From Azoarcus_F sp036734105 (lineage in GTDB: Bacteria; Pseudomonadota; Gammaproteobacteria; Burkholderiales; Rhodocyclaceae): DNA of 64,000 nt. The notes under the pieces are model-generated. The model made no database searches, was not told the DNA's origin, and was given only the letters and a program-made list of their open reading frames with translations. Shown here piece by piece: positions 41,926 through 50,804 of this stretch. Made by a program: the position numbers and the translations under genes. Numbering within the stretch: the stretch's first letter is position 1; each line of letters begins with the position of its first letter. The stretch lies in assembly GCA_036734105.1 (NCBI GenBank), contig DAIMZH010000002.1, forward strand, positions 1 through 64,000, written 5' to 3'.

Positions 41926-43448
41926 GACGGCACCTTCGCCTTTCGCCCGCGCGGTTTCTTTATCGCCTCGCTTTCAGCCCGCTCGGCGCGGATGCGTTCC
42001 AGCAGCACGCTGGCGGGTTCGTCGTTGGGGTCTTGCGGCACCAGTTGGCCAGCGAAGGCGGCGCGGAGGATGTTTTTGCGTTGGGCGACGGATTGGTTGA
42101 GGCCGGTCTCAATAGCTTCAACTTGCGAAACGATCGCGTCGAGCTGGGTCGCCAAAATACCCGCAATAGCCATCTGCTCAGCCTGTGATGGCAGTGGTAT
42201 TGGTGTGCGCTTTGCGTCCTGCTGGTTGATGCTAGCCTGGTTGACTGCCCACTTGGCGCCTTGAGTGAGCCGCGCCCGACCCAATTCTGCTCCCAGATAA
42301 AACGACACATAGTCCACTGAGACATGACCCGACAAACTCAAGCGCATCATATTCGACTCAAACAACACACCAGCCAGCGATTCGCCGATTCTCAGCGATT
42401 TACCCAAGTGCGACATGCTGTTGACGCGGTTGATAACGAGATCACCGACGTGAAGCGAGTAAAGCATGGCAGCGACCGTGTCGGCTTCAACCAAATTCAA
42501 GTCCGAACGCTCGCGATGCCAGCCAATCTGATAGTCGTCAATGCGAAGCATGGGCACACCTCTGCCGTAAAGATCCCTCGGTAGATAGAGTCCATTCTGT
42601 GGGCCATCGTCGATGAGCATATCTAGGCTGGCCCACACCCACCCCTCCGGCAATTCCGGCAATTCGCTGGTATCCGGCTGCACCGGCTCAGGGTATTTCT
42701 TCTGCCAGTCTTTTGGCGGGGTCTTGCCTTGCTCCGCGAACCTGGCGAGTTGTTTGGCTTCCCAGCGGGCGCGACGCTCGGTGAGGATGCGTTGCAGTAG
42801 TTGTGCGCCGGTTTCCTGTGGCATGTTCTGCTGACGCCGTGCTTCACGCCATTCCGCAGTGAGCGCGCCTTCCACGGCGGCTTTCAGCAGCGATTGCCGG
42901 TATTGCCCCAGCTTTTTCTGCGCGGCCTTGAGTTCGGCCACGCCAGCATCGAGGTCGGAGAGCAGTTCTTCGAGTTTTTCGACGATTCGGGTTTGTTGGT
43001 TTAGCGACTGGAGAACGAACGTGAATGCCTCGATATCTTTTGGTCTGACAGCAGGGTAAAGAGCACCCTGCACCACGTCACACATTGAATCAATAAAGCC
43101 ATCGGTCTGCACCAGGGCAAACAGAAACTCTGGCTTTATCCATCTTGATCGAAGGACATGGAAACCGGTTGAACCAATAGCACCATCCAAATGATCCGGG
43201 ATTAGCGCAACCGCATTCAAGTTGGGCCGCGTCATTGAAATCACAACGTCGCCAGTTCTCAATACTTGCTTTGCCCGGCTTGGGGCTCCGAACGCAGCTA
43301 TTGTCTTGGCATTGGCGATCCTCTTGGTTTCCCGGTCAATGCTGCTGATGTCTATGTATACGAAATCGCTCGTTGGCCCAGTCTGCTCGACAGGTTCGGT
43401 TGCAACATCGCCAAGTGATACCAGGAGTTCCGGAGGCAAAACACTCAC
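41922..43448 (-). CDS. hsdS: Type I restriction-modification specificity subunit HsdS
   Basis: Specificity subunit of 508 residues with two target-recognition domains, each followed by a conserved helical spacer: first spacer NQQTRIVEKLEELLSDLDAGV with KAAVEGALTAEW, second QMAIAGILATQLDAIV with LRAAFAGQLVPQDP. The half-domains define a bipartite target that cannot be predicted here. It starts with GTG at 43448, which overlaps the stop of the hsdR-like fragment, and overlaps the AlbA_2 gene start. Confidence 0.95.
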   Translation of the reverse strand: MSVLPPELLVSLGDVATEPVEQTGPTSDFVYIDISSIDRETKRIANAKTIAAFGAPSRAKQVLRTGDVVISMTRPNLNAVALIPDHLDGAIGSTGFHVLRSRWIKPEFLFALVQTDGFIDSMCDVVQGALYPAVRPKDIEAFTFVLQSLNQQTRIVEKLEELLSDLDAGVAELKAAQKKLGQYRQSLLKAAVEGALTAEWREARRQQNMPQETGAQLLQRILTERRARWEAKQLARFAEQGKTPPKDWQKKYPEPVQPDTSELPELPEGWVWASLDMLIDDGPQNGLYLPRDLYGRGVPMLRIDDYQIGWHRERSDLNLVEADTVAAMLYSLHVGDLVINRVNSMSHLGKSLRIGESLAGVLFESNMMRLSLSGHVSVDYVSFYLGAELGRARLTQGAKWAVNQASINQQDAKRTPIPLPSQAEQMAIAGILATQLDAIVSQVEAIETGLNQSVAQRKNILRAAFAGQLVPQDPNDEPASVLLERIRAERAESEAIKKPRGRKAKVPS

Positions 43449-43600
43449 GCTACCACCCCCCCATTCATCTCATCCATCAGCCCGTCCAGTTCACTCCCGA
43501 ACACCGTCAACACTTTCTGCAAGCCCCCCTTATTCGCCAGTACCGCGACACCAGATTGATCGCGACTGACATCGCAACTGCAGTCCACTAGGCGCATCAT
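43445..43600 (-). pseudogene. Duplicated C-terminal fragment of hsdR
   Basis: On the minus strand an ATG at 43600 opens a 51-codon frame that ends at the hsdS start. Its last 35 residues (NKGGLQKVLTVFGSELDG and on) match the C-terminus of HsdR (DKGGLQKVWAVFGSQLDE). At DNA level about 43463-43543 and 44893-44973 are clearly the same sequence. This is the original hsdR-hsdS junction, left in place after a second hsdR 3' end and the AAA gene came in between. The frame is intact and coupled on both sides, so it may still be translated. Confidence 0.85.
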
Positions 43601-44805
43601 GGCCGCAGCTCTCTGTCGCCAGAATCAAGCTCATCGAACGCTATCTGGTGGTCTTTGGGTGGCCAGGTTCCTGCCTGTGTTTTTTGTTCAAACCAACGAT
43701 GCATGGCTGCGTCATCGACGACGTATTCACCCCGAGCCGATTTCCAAATGACGGCGGGGCTGCGCTGGCGCAGGGTTTCGAGCGCGTTCTGTGCCTGCTG
43801 GGCGCTGACTTTTTTGCCGCTTTTTTGTTGATAGAACCTGAGGGCTTCGCCGTCGTAGGGGCGAAAGCGCTGCCCCTGCTCCAGCAGCCGCCACAGCACG
43901 GCCTGTTCTATGGGTTTAAGACCGAGGAAGTCCGATTCCATTTGCGCTTCTTCATCTTGCTGTCGCTGCTGGGCCGCTTGCAAGACGGCCGGTTCAAAGC
44001 GGCCGCTTATGCCGGCGAGCGGGCTGAGAAGTTGGCCCAGCGCTTCCATGAAGAACTGCGGGCGACTGCCGAAGCGTTGAAAGGCATCAAACAGGGTGGC
44101 ACGATCCACGGGCGTGAGTTCGGGGCGCTGGGCTTCGATCAGGGTGGCGATGTGGGCGATGAAGTCTTGCCCCAGTTCGGGCATGCGCTGAATCTGGGAA
44201 CCGTAAAAGGGCGCCATGTTGCTGTTGACCAGACGCAGCAGCTTGTCCCGGTCGGAACCGGACATGATCAGCATGAGCTGGGTGTTGCCGGGGCGGTTGA
44301 GCTGGTCGCGGGCGGATTTGAGGGCTGCCATGGCGGTTTCGCCTTCGACGCTGGTGAGGGTGTGCTGGGCTTCATCGACAATCAGGGCGACGGGAGATTT
44401 CGCCATTTCGTTGAGAGCACGCAGGGCATCGGGCAAGGTTGCGCCATCAAGTTTGCCGATCCTGCTGGTATCGATCTTCAGCCAACCAGCAATATTGACA
44501 TTGTCCAGACCCGCTTTTTTCGCGGTTTTGGCGACCAGTCCGAGATGGGGCTCAAGCGCGCGGCCGATGGCGTCGGCGATCAGCTCGCCGGGATCGCGGC
44601 GTTGGTCAGCCCACAGATCGAGATAGACGACAACGACACCGCGAGCCTCAAGTTCAGGCTTGAGGTCGACCTGGAGAAAGGTGGATTTGCCGGTACGCCG
44701 GGGAGCGGCAAGAAACAGGCCGTTATGGGCGTCGACAAAGGCAAACTTGCCCAGAAGCATGTCGGCTAATTGAGTCGCGAGTGCGTGCCTGTTGTAGTGA
44801 ATCAT
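43597..44805 (-). CDS. AAA ATPase inserted in the restriction operon
   Basis: Protein of 402 residues with Walker A APRRTGKST (about 33-41), Walker B VALIVDEAQ (about 140-148), sensor-like LMLIMSGSDRD and a C-terminal winged-helix-like part. It resembles the stand-alone archaeal/bacterial ATPase families of unknown target. It lies between hsdR and the duplicated hsdR end and has its own AT-rich upstream region, unlike the rest of the operon. It is probably an added defence or regulatory ATPase. It ends in a 4-nt overlap with the fragment frame. Confidence 0.85.
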   Translation of the reverse strand: MIHYNRHALATQLADMLLGKFAFVDAHNGLFLAAPRRTGKSTFLQVDLKPELEARGVVVVYLDLWADQRRDPGELIADAIGRALEPHLGLVAKTAKKAGLDNVNIAGWLKIDTSRIGKLDGATLPDALRALNEMAKSPVALIVDEAQHTLTSVEGETAMAALKSARDQLNRPGNTQLMLIMSGSDRDKLLRLVNSNMAPFYGSQIQRMPELGQDFIAHIATLIEAQRPELTPVDRATLFDAFQRFGSRPQFFMEALGQLLSPLAGISGRFEPAVLQAAQQRQQDEEAQMESDFLGLKPIEQAVLWRLLEQGQRFRPYDGEALRFYQQKSGKKVSAQQAQNALETLRQRSPAVIWKSARGEYVVDDAAMHRWFEQKTQAGTWPPKDHQIAFDELDSGDRELRP

Positions 44806-44832
44806 TTTATTTTATTTTATTCGAATACTGGT

Positions 44833-44860
44833 AATTTATTCTTTTTTGCATAAAAGTCAA
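44833..44860 (-). promoter_or_regulatory. Candidate sigma-70 promoter of the AAA ATPase gene
   Basis: Within an AT-rich 76-nt gap, the minus strand has TTGACT (44860-44855) and TAAATT (44838-44833) with a 16-nt spacer, about 30 nt before the ATG at 44805. Tandem TTTTA runs follow. The base composition differs sharply from the flanking genes. Confidence 0.5.
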
Positions 44861-44881
44861 TAAAAGTCGACGTGGGCGTTC

Positions 44882-47671
44882 TCACGCGACCAACTCCCCA
44901 TTCATCTCATCCATCAGCTCATCCAGTTGACTCCCGAACACCGCCCACACTTTCTGCAAGCCCCCCTTGTCCGCCAGTTCCGCATAGTCAAAATCATCAC
45001 GCCCAATGCTGCACGAACTGGCGATGTGGTCCTTCATCAGCCTCAGCCATTCGGTTTGCTCGGGTGTAAAAGCGGTCGCACGCTGGGCGTTGTGGCGGAA
45101 GATCCATTCTTGAAAGCGCTTGTCCACGTGCTCGCTGAAGGGTTTGAGTTCGCCCTGTTCACCCTCCAGCCCGAGCGCAAAACGCACCAGTGAGACCAGA
45201 TCGGTGAGCTGGCGCTTGCTGTCGGTGCCCGTCACCTGGCTGGCCTGGACGCGGGCATAGGCGCTCCACAGGCGCTCGGTGGTGAGCATGAGCGGAGGCC
45301 GGGCCAGACGTTCGTGCAGGTCTTCGATCATGTCGAAGGTGAGCGCGCGGCGCTGGTAGGGTTGCTGGTAGAAGAAGCTGAGCGCGGCGATTTCGTCCTT
45401 GTGCTCGGCAATGTAGCTGGTGAAGCTGGCGATTACGGTTCTGGCCTGGGTTTCGGCTTGCTCGCTGAAGCCGGAAAAGGTGATCTGGTCGAGGTTGATG
45501 TGGTCGATAAGCTGTTCGCGCTCGCGGCGCGCGGCTTCGATTTCGTCACGCAGGGCTGGTTGATCGAAGGGGGCACAGGCGGCGCTGACGCGCATCAAGC
45601 GGGCAGCTTCGATTTCTGCGGGCAACAAGGTGTCTTCGCTGCGGGTGATGCCGTTTGCTGCGGCCGTGGCCAAGGCGGCAGCGACGATGGCGTCGGGATT
45701 GATCGCAGAAATCAGACCTTTGCCCAGCTCCGCCACGGTGATGCCGCCCGAGGCTTTTTCAATGCGGGCCTGGGCCTTGGTGTCCAGTTGTTTGCCCAGC
45801 CGGATCAGCCGGTTGGCAAGCGACAGCACGGTGTCGTCGTCGCGGTGGCCGACGGCCACGCCTTGCAACAGGTCTTTGAGGGCCACGCCGGGCTTTTTCT
45901 CCAGCGGGCGGCTTTCGGTTTTAAGCGATTTTTCCACGCCCACGGCGTCGATCAGCACAAAGCGGGTTTTGGCACCGTCGGCACTGTTGCTGACCCGCTT
46001 GAGGCTGTCGCCGTCGAGCGAACGCACGCCCCGGCCTTTCATTTGCTCGTAGTAGCCCCTGCTTCGCACATCGCGCATGAACAGCAGCACTTCCAGCGGT
46101 TTCACGTCGGTGCCGGTGGCGATCATGTCGACGGTGACGGCGATGCGCGGGTTGTAGTCGTTGCGAAAGCTGCTGAGAATGCTGTCGGTGTCTTCTTCGG
46201 CGCGGTAGGTCACCTTTTTGCAGAAGGCGTTGCCTTGCCCGTAAACCTCGCGCAGCAGATTGATGATGTCGTCGGCGTGGCTGTCGGTTTTGGCGAAGAT
46301 CAGGGTCTTGGGGGTTTCCTTGCGTGCCGGGAAAATCTGCGTTTCTACAGCGGTTTTCATGGCCTGAATCACTTGGCGGATCTGGCTGACGTTGACCACG
46401 GAGCGGTCAAGCTCTTTGCCGGTGTAGGCGGTGTCTTCTTCGGTTTCGCTCCAACGCTTTTTGCGGGTTTGCCGGTCGCGATGATCGATCCACTCTTTGG
46501 CTTTGAGCTCGGCACCCTTCTGGGTGATTTCGGTTTCGATCTCATACACGTCATAACCGACGTTGACGCCGTCGGCCACGGATTGCTCGTAGGTGTATTC
46601 GGCGACGATGTTCTCGTTGAAGAAGCCGAAGGTGCGTTTGTCGGGCGTGGCGGTGAGGCCGATCAGGCTGGCATCGAAGTAGTCGAGCACCTGCTTCCAC
46701 AGGTTGTAGATGCTGCGGTGGCATTCGTCGATGACGATGAAATCGAAGGTTTCCACCGGCACCGCCGGGTTGTAGCGCACGAACTTTTCCTGCGTGCTGG
46801 TCTGCTGAAGCTCGTTGAGTGACAGGTCTTCGGCGGAATCGTCGATAGGCTCGCCGGAGAGGATCGAATACATGCGCTGTATGGTGCTGATGCACACCTG
46901 CGAATGCGGGTCGATGCTGGGCGACGCCAGCCGCTGCACGTTGTAAAGCTCGGTGAACTTGCGGCCATCATCGGGCGGCGTGTAGGCCATGAACTCCTGA
47001 TGCGCCTGTTTGCCGAGGTTGCGCGTATCGACCAGAAACAAAATGCGCTTGGCACCGCCGAATTTCAGCAGACGGTACACCGAGGTGATGGCGGTAAAGG
47101 TTTTGCCGGCACCGGTGGCCATGTGCACCAGCGCGCGCGGCTTGTTCAGCCCCAGCGACCTTTCCAGCCCGGTGACTGCGCTGATCTGGCAGTTGCGCAG
47201 GTTTTTGGTGGGCAGGGCTGGCATCTGCTCGGTCAATCGGCGGCGCAGGGTCTCGGGTTGCGCTTGCCAGGCAGCCAGCGTTTCCGGTTTGAAGAAGTGG
47301 AATAGCTCGCGTGAGCGCGGTGCGGGGTCGCTGTTGTCGGTAAAGCGGATGATCTGACCGGTGGCTTCAAACAGGAAGCGCAACGGGGTGTTGTCCTTGC
47401 GCCACTTGAGTTTGGCGTTGGCGTAACGCTGGGTTTGAATTTCAGTTGCGGTGAGGTTTTCGCCTGCAGTGTCTTTCTTGGCTTCAATGACACCCACGGC
47501 ATTGCGATTGACGAACAGAACGTAATCCGCCGGGCCGGTATCGGTGGGGTACTCACGGACCGCAACGCCTGTTGCCGCGCCAAGGTTGAGCTGCTTCATG
47601 TCCTGAATGACCCAGCCTGCCTGAACAAGCTTGTCCTCGATCTTCAGTCGAGCTTGTTCTTCAGGCGACAT
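44882..47671 (-). CDS. hsdR: Type I restriction endonuclease subunit HsdR
   Basis: Translocating nuclease of about 929 residues. The N-terminal HsdR nuclease domain has IEAKKDT as the PD-(D/E)xK catalytic part. The SF2 helicase motor has MATGAGKTFT, DECHRS, LTATPDKRT and FIFAKT-like and GRGVRSLD motifs, and the C-terminal domain is EcoEI_R-type. I place the start at the ATG at 47671 (MSPEEQARL), which has GGAG upstream; an ATG at 47692 adds seven residues. It is the first gene of the restriction operon. Confidence 0.95.
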   Translation of the reverse strand: MSPEEQARLKIEDKLVQAGWVIQDMKQLNLGAATGVAVREYPTDTGPADYVLFVNRNAVGVIEAKKDTAGENLTATEIQTQRYANAKLKWRKDNTPLRFLFEATGQIIRFTDNSDPAPRSRELFHFFKPETLAAWQAQPETLRRRLTEQMPALPTKNLRNCQISAVTGLERSLGLNKPRALVHMATGAGKTFTAITSVYRLLKFGGAKRILFLVDTRNLGKQAHQEFMAYTPPDDGRKFTELYNVQRLASPSIDPHSQVCISTIQRMYSILSGEPIDDSAEDLSLNELQQTSTQEKFVRYNPAVPVETFDFIVIDECHRSIYNLWKQVLDYFDASLIGLTATPDKRTFGFFNENIVAEYTYEQSVADGVNVGYDVYEIETEITQKGAELKAKEWIDHRDRQTRKKRWSETEEDTAYTGKELDRSVVNVSQIRQVIQAMKTAVETQIFPARKETPKTLIFAKTDSHADDIINLLREVYGQGNAFCKKVTYRAEEDTDSILSSFRNDYNPRIAVTVDMIATGTDVKPLEVLLFMRDVRSRGYYEQMKGRGVRSLDGDSLKRVSNSADGAKTRFVLIDAVGVEKSLKTESRPLEKKPGVALKDLLQGVAVGHRDDDTVLSLANRLIRLGKQLDTKAQARIEKASGGITVAELGKGLISAINPDAIVAAALATAAANGITRSEDTLLPAEIEAARLMRVSAACAPFDQPALRDEIEAARREREQLIDHINLDQITFSGFSEQAETQARTVIASFTSYIAEHKDEIAALSFFYQQPYQRRALTFDMIEDLHERLARPPLMLTTERLWSAYARVQASQVTGTDSKRQLTDLVSLVRFALGLEGEQGELKPFSEHVDKRFQEWIFRHNAQRATAFTPEQTEWLRLMKDHIASSCSIGRDDFDYAELADKGGLQKVWAVFGSQLDELMDEMNGELVA

Positions 47672-47692
47672 GCGGGGCTCCAGTGATTTCAT

Positions 47693-48050
47693 TGCACAGG
47701 ATTTGCCATTTAGTGAATAAGCCGGATAGGCTTTGATTCTGGTCGAACAGCTTGCAACTGCGCAGATATGCCGGAATGACAGAATGAAGCGATTTTGTCA
47801 GAAATTTGAACAAGCCTGCTTCAGTTGTCTTCACGTGTTCCACCCTCGTGGCCTTCTTCTTGATCACCTATTTCAGATAGTACTATGGCGCTGGCCTATC
47901 AAGCCCAGCACCGGGCAAGTAGACTCTCCCTCACATCTTTCTGGCCGGGTCGTGCGCTCTCAGCACGACCCGGCGATTGCTACGGCACAGCTTTGGCGAT
48001 TTAATTTGGCAAAACCGCTGTAGTCAAAGCCGACGCTGCCGTTGTCCGAC
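47693..48050. other. Intergenic region with no gene
   Basis: This 358-nt stretch between ppiC and hsdR, both leftward, must hold the hsdR promoter and the end of the ppiC transcript. It carries one strong stem-loop (separate entry). Short readings in it show no family resemblance. Confidence 0.5.
47944..47974. terminator. Strong stem-loop downstream of ppiC
   Basis: GCCGGGTCGTGC and GCACGACCCGGC form a perfect 12-bp stem with a 7-nt loop. It lies about 77 nt after the ppiC stop. Neither strand has a T-run after it, so it could be a Rho-dependent pause, an RNA-stabilising hairpin or a protein site instead of a classical terminator. Confidence 0.6.
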
Positions 48051-48332
48051 TCAGTCCTTGCGGCTGGTGACTTCCAGGAGGTGGTAGCCGAACTGAGTCT
48101 TGACCGGGCCTTGCACCTCGTTGAGCGGGGCGCTGAACACGACAACATCAAATTCCTTGACCATCTGGCCCGGACCGAAAGAGCCGAGATCACCACCCTG
48201 GCGACCGGACGGGCACGATGAATTCTCTTTGGCGACCTGGGCAAAGTCGGCGCCGCCTTCGATGGCGGCTTTCAGTTCCTGGCACTTGGCTTCGGTGTCG
48301 ACGAGGATGTGGCGGGCAGTGGCTTTGGCCAT
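48051..48332 (-). CDS. ppiC: PpiC-type peptidyl-prolyl isomerase (parvulin)
   Basis: Stand-alone parvulin of 93 residues. It has ARHILVDTEAKCQ, the Cys-containing NSSCPSGRQGGDLGSF block and VKTQFGYHLLEV, which are the standard parvulin motifs. There is no signal peptide, so it acts in the cytoplasm. The length is normal for PpiC. Confidence 0.95.
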   Translation of the reverse strand: MAKATARHILVDTEAKCQELKAAIEGGADFAQVAKENSSCPSGRQGGDLGSFGPGQMVKEFDVVVFSAPLNEVQGPVKTQFGYHLLEVTSRKD

Positions 48333-48423
48333 GAAGATGACTCCTTTTGTAAAAGTGCGCAGCCTACCGGAATCAGCGCGCCGTGAAAACGGAAGATGGC
48401 GCGAAAAACAAGATTGGCAGCAA

Positions 48424-48610
48424 CTGATGGCTTGCCGTCCATGCCCCCGAAGGATTGAAGCTGTCAGTGATGTCGAAGGCCGACGATAGCGACCACTCCC
48501 CGGCCTTGTTTATCAGGAAGGCGACATTCTTCACGTGATCATCCTGATTGCGGACCACCGGCAGAGGAGCCCACGCGCTGAATATCGCTCAGTGCATCTT
48601 CCCTGCCTTC
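48424..48610 (-). pseudogene. hipA remnant with internal deletion
   Basis: Two pieces of a HipA-like Ser/Thr kinase lie fused on the minus strand. One frame gives EDALSDIQRVGSSAGG, the phosphate-binding region (48554-48604). A different frame then gives VRNQDDHVKNVAFL and LSSAFDITDSFNPSG, the catalytic loop and DFG-like segment (48424-48558). In HipA these are about 150 residues apart, so the middle is deleted and the join is out of frame. No HipB gene is left. Confidence 0.75.
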
Positions 48611-48790
48611 AGCCGCATCCGACCCACAAGAGTCGTCCAGCCTTCGTCTGCCAACGACCGCAATGCAGCGGTAGCGGACAATGGGTAGGATTTGCTGGCG
48701 GGTCTGACCCGGCCAGTACTTGCTGTTCGACTGAGTCACTTGACCGTATCTCAAAAGAGATACAGAATTCTGAAAACGGAGGATTTAAAC

Positions 48791-49069
48791 ATGGCTCATT
48801 CGACAATGCTGCACGTCCGGGTGGACAACGAAATTAAGGCGCAAGCCAGCGAGACGCTGGCCGCGATGGGATTGTCCGTGTCGGATGCGGTGCGCATCCT
48901 GCTTAAGCGCGTGGTCAACGACCAAGCGTTCCCATTGGAACTCAAGATTCCGAACGCACAGACTCGTGCGGCGATCGAAGAAGCCCGCGGGATAATGAAC
49001 GGCCGCGCCGCGCGCTTTGACTCTGCTGACGCCCTGATCGATGACCTCGAAAAAACCCGCGAGCAATAA
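48791..49069 (+). CDS. RelB/DinJ-family antitoxin
   Basis: Protein of 92 residues. The N-terminal ribbon-helix-helix MLHVRVDNEIKAQASETLAAMGLSV is typical of DinJ, and the tail binds the toxin. The ATG at 48791 has AGGA upstream. It overlaps the toxin gene by 29 nt. It should bind the YafQ-like toxin and repress its own promoter. Confidence 0.9.
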   Translation: MAHSTMLHVRVDNEIKAQASETLAAMGLSVSDAVRILLKRVVNDQAFPLELKIPNAQTRAAIEEARGIMNGRAARFDSADALIDDLEKTREQ

Positions 49070-49361
49070 GCGGGCTACGCTGCCCAGAGCATGCGACTAC
49101 ACGAAGACTTTCCTCAAGGATTGGGTCCGCCTTTCCCGCTCTGGCCGTTACGACCTGAAGCGTCTGAAGGAGGCGATGCTACTGCTCATCGCCAATGATT
49201 CGCCCCTGGGCCCCGAGTGGTTCGATCATTCGCTGAAGGGAGACTGGGCTGATCACCGGGAATGTCACATCGGCGGCGACTTTCTGCTGATCTACCGACT
49301 GGATCGCGACGTCATCATCTTCGTCCGTGCGGGCACGCACTCTGAACTGTTCGAGGAATGA
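49041..49361 (+). CDS. YafQ-family mRNA interferase toxin
   Basis: RelE-fold toxin of 106 residues with the YafQ pattern SPLGPEWFDHSLKGDWADHRECHIGGDFLLIYR. The His residues in DHRECH and the terminal GTHSELF match catalytic positions of the family. It is encoded directly after, and overlapping, its antitoxin. The basic N-terminus SKKPASNKRATLP is a little longer than usual; the ATG at 49041 is the only good start. Confidence 0.9.
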   Translation: MTSKKPASNKRATLPRACDYTKTFLKDWVRLSRSGRYDLKRLKEAMLLLIANDSPLGPEWFDHSLKGDWADHRECHIGGDFLLIYRLDRDVIIFVRAGTHSELFEE

Positions 49362-49995
49362 CGCTCGGCAGTCGTGGTGAACGGTGCTATACCTTGTCAG
49401 CGGCTCCCCACTCAAAAGGACTTGAGCGACTTCATTGGGTCAAGACAACTCCATAGACCCCAAAACTCCGAAACCTGCCGGATGATCTACGGAAGCAACA
49501 CAGCCTTAGCGGTCGCTGACCTGATCGGTGAAATCAGGCAGCAATGCGCTGCTTACCTGCCGTTCGGGCGTCAGGCCACGGTGAACGCCAGCTTCCCCGG
49601 CCTGCGAACTAGAACTGCCGACCCAATGCAGTCATAGAGATTTCCGCAAAGCTGCCGATTAGCCAGACGGGTCTCCCGAGAGTTTCGCTTCCGGGAAGAT
49701 GCCATTCGTGACCTCACACTCTCGGCCACATCCTGACGAGCGAAGCGTGGCAAGTCGTCGCGTCGGGGGTGGGGCCGGAATTCGGATCAAACCACCGCCC
49801 GGTGTTCGCGGAACTGAACCTCACTCCTTCATCGACCCGCAACGATTGACCCTGACAAAACACAGGCCAAACGACGCCTTTGCGCGCTGAACATTGCCTG
49901 ATCCAGGGAGCAAATCAGGCGTCCCTGTTAGCCCTGAACACACAAGCGTATGATGTACAAAATTCTGCACGCAACGTGCGGTTTAGGAGGTCATC
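49362..49995. other. Gene-poor stretch between two toxin-antitoxin modules
   Basis: About 634 nt without an intact gene. The right part carries a short nuclease-like remnant (49712-49849) and the Phd ribosome site. The left part shows nothing I recognise, and no tRNA-like or attachment repeat was seen. Confidence 0.5.
49712..49849 (+). pseudogene. C-terminal remnant of an endonuclease/exonuclease/phosphatase family gene
   Basis: After a stop at 49709-49711 the frame reads TLGHILTSEAWQVV then EFGSNHRPVFAELNL and a stop at 49847. H-I-L-T-S and GS(N/D)HRPV are the closing motifs of EEP-family nucleases. No start or upstream domain is present, so only the last 45 codons survive. Confidence 0.5.
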
Positions 49996-50286
49996 ATGAG
50001 CTTTTCCGCACGCGACATCATTCCGCTCTCGCACGCGAGGGCGCACTTCTCCGAACTGGCTGATGAGGTCAAAGGCGGTGCCGAGAAGATCATTACCAAG
50101 AACGGCGAGAGCTACATCGCCTTGATCGACGCGCGCCGTCTGGATTACTACCATCAGTTGGAGCGCGAGCGTATTCATCTGCTGCTAATCGACGACGCCT
50201 CCAAGGGCCTCGACGACGTTGCCGCGGGCAAGGTGACGGACGCCCGCAGCGCGCTCCAGTCCATCAAGCGCCGCCGTAGCGCCTGA
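49996..50286 (+). CDS. Phd/YefM-family antitoxin
   Basis: Protein of 96 residues: IPLSHARAHFSELADEV followed by KIITKNGESYIALIDARR is the Phd/YefM dimer and DNA-binding fold. A strong GGAGG stands 5 nt before the ATG. It is paired with the ParE/RelE toxin 29 nt downstream. Confidence 0.9.
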   Translation: MSFSARDIIPLSHARAHFSELADEVKGGAEKIITKNGESYIALIDARRLDYYHQLERERIHLLLIDDASKGLDDVAAGKVTDARSALQSIKRRRSA

Positions 50287-50315
50287 GCTGCGGCGGGGCT
50301 ACGGCGGGGCTGCGT

Positions 50316-50702
50316 ATGGCGAAAAAACCAGTTGTCAAATTTACCGCGAATTTCGCGGGCAACCTCGACACCATCGCGCTTTTCCTCACCGAGGTGGACG
50401 CGCCGCAAGCCTTTGATGGCTTGCTGGATGAACTGCTCGAAACAGTGATTCCGAACCTTGAGCGTTTCCCTGAAATGGGGCGACCGTTCATGGCCCGCCA
50501 GACGGGTTCCGTCGAAACCACCAATGCGTTTGAAATGTTGCGCGCAAAGTTGTCGGCACTGACGCCAGATCCAGATGCGTTACGCGAATACGTCCTCAAG
50601 GATTATCTGCTGCTCTACGCGGTGATTGGCGGAGTGATTTATCTTCTCGCCATCCGCCACCAGCGGCAGCTATCGTTTGATTTCGAGGGGCATTGGGGGT
50701 GA
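50316..50702 (+). CDS. RelE/ParE-family toxin
   Basis: Toxin of 128 residues with an N-terminal KFTANFAGNLDTIALFL helix, FPEMGRPF and the C-terminal YLLLYAVIGGVIYLLAIRHQRQLSF strand pair of the ParE/RelE fold. It is somewhat longer than usual because of the insertion around QTGSVETTNAFEM. It probably targets gyrase or mRNA; sequence does not say which. It follows the Phd gene. Confidence 0.85.
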   Translation: MAKKPVVKFTANFAGNLDTIALFLTEVDAPQAFDGLLDELLETVIPNLERFPEMGRPFMARQTGSVETTNAFEMLRAKLSALTPDPDALREYVLKDYLLLYAVIGGVIYLLAIRHQRQLSFDFEGHWG

Positions 50703-50804
50703 AAAAACAAAATCCGTCCGTCAACTTCTCAAGAAGTCGCTGATGTCTGAATCAACGTAACCCGGATGTTTCATAAATCCGGCGAAGCGCCTAATTAGAG
50801 ATCA

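Noticed and set aside
40558..42264. Long open frame opposite the AlbA_2-type gene and hsdS end
   Set aside because: Antisense shadow of two strong genes; composition is His/Gln/Arg-rich without domains.
45314..46822. Long open frame opposite hsdR
   Set aside because: Antisense to the helicase motor region, with low-complexity Gly/Val/Phe content and no ribosome site.
44882..47671. A broken or pseudogene hsdR, given the duplicated end
   Set aside because: All nuclease and helicase motifs are present in one frame through to the C-terminus; the duplication lies after, not inside, the gene.
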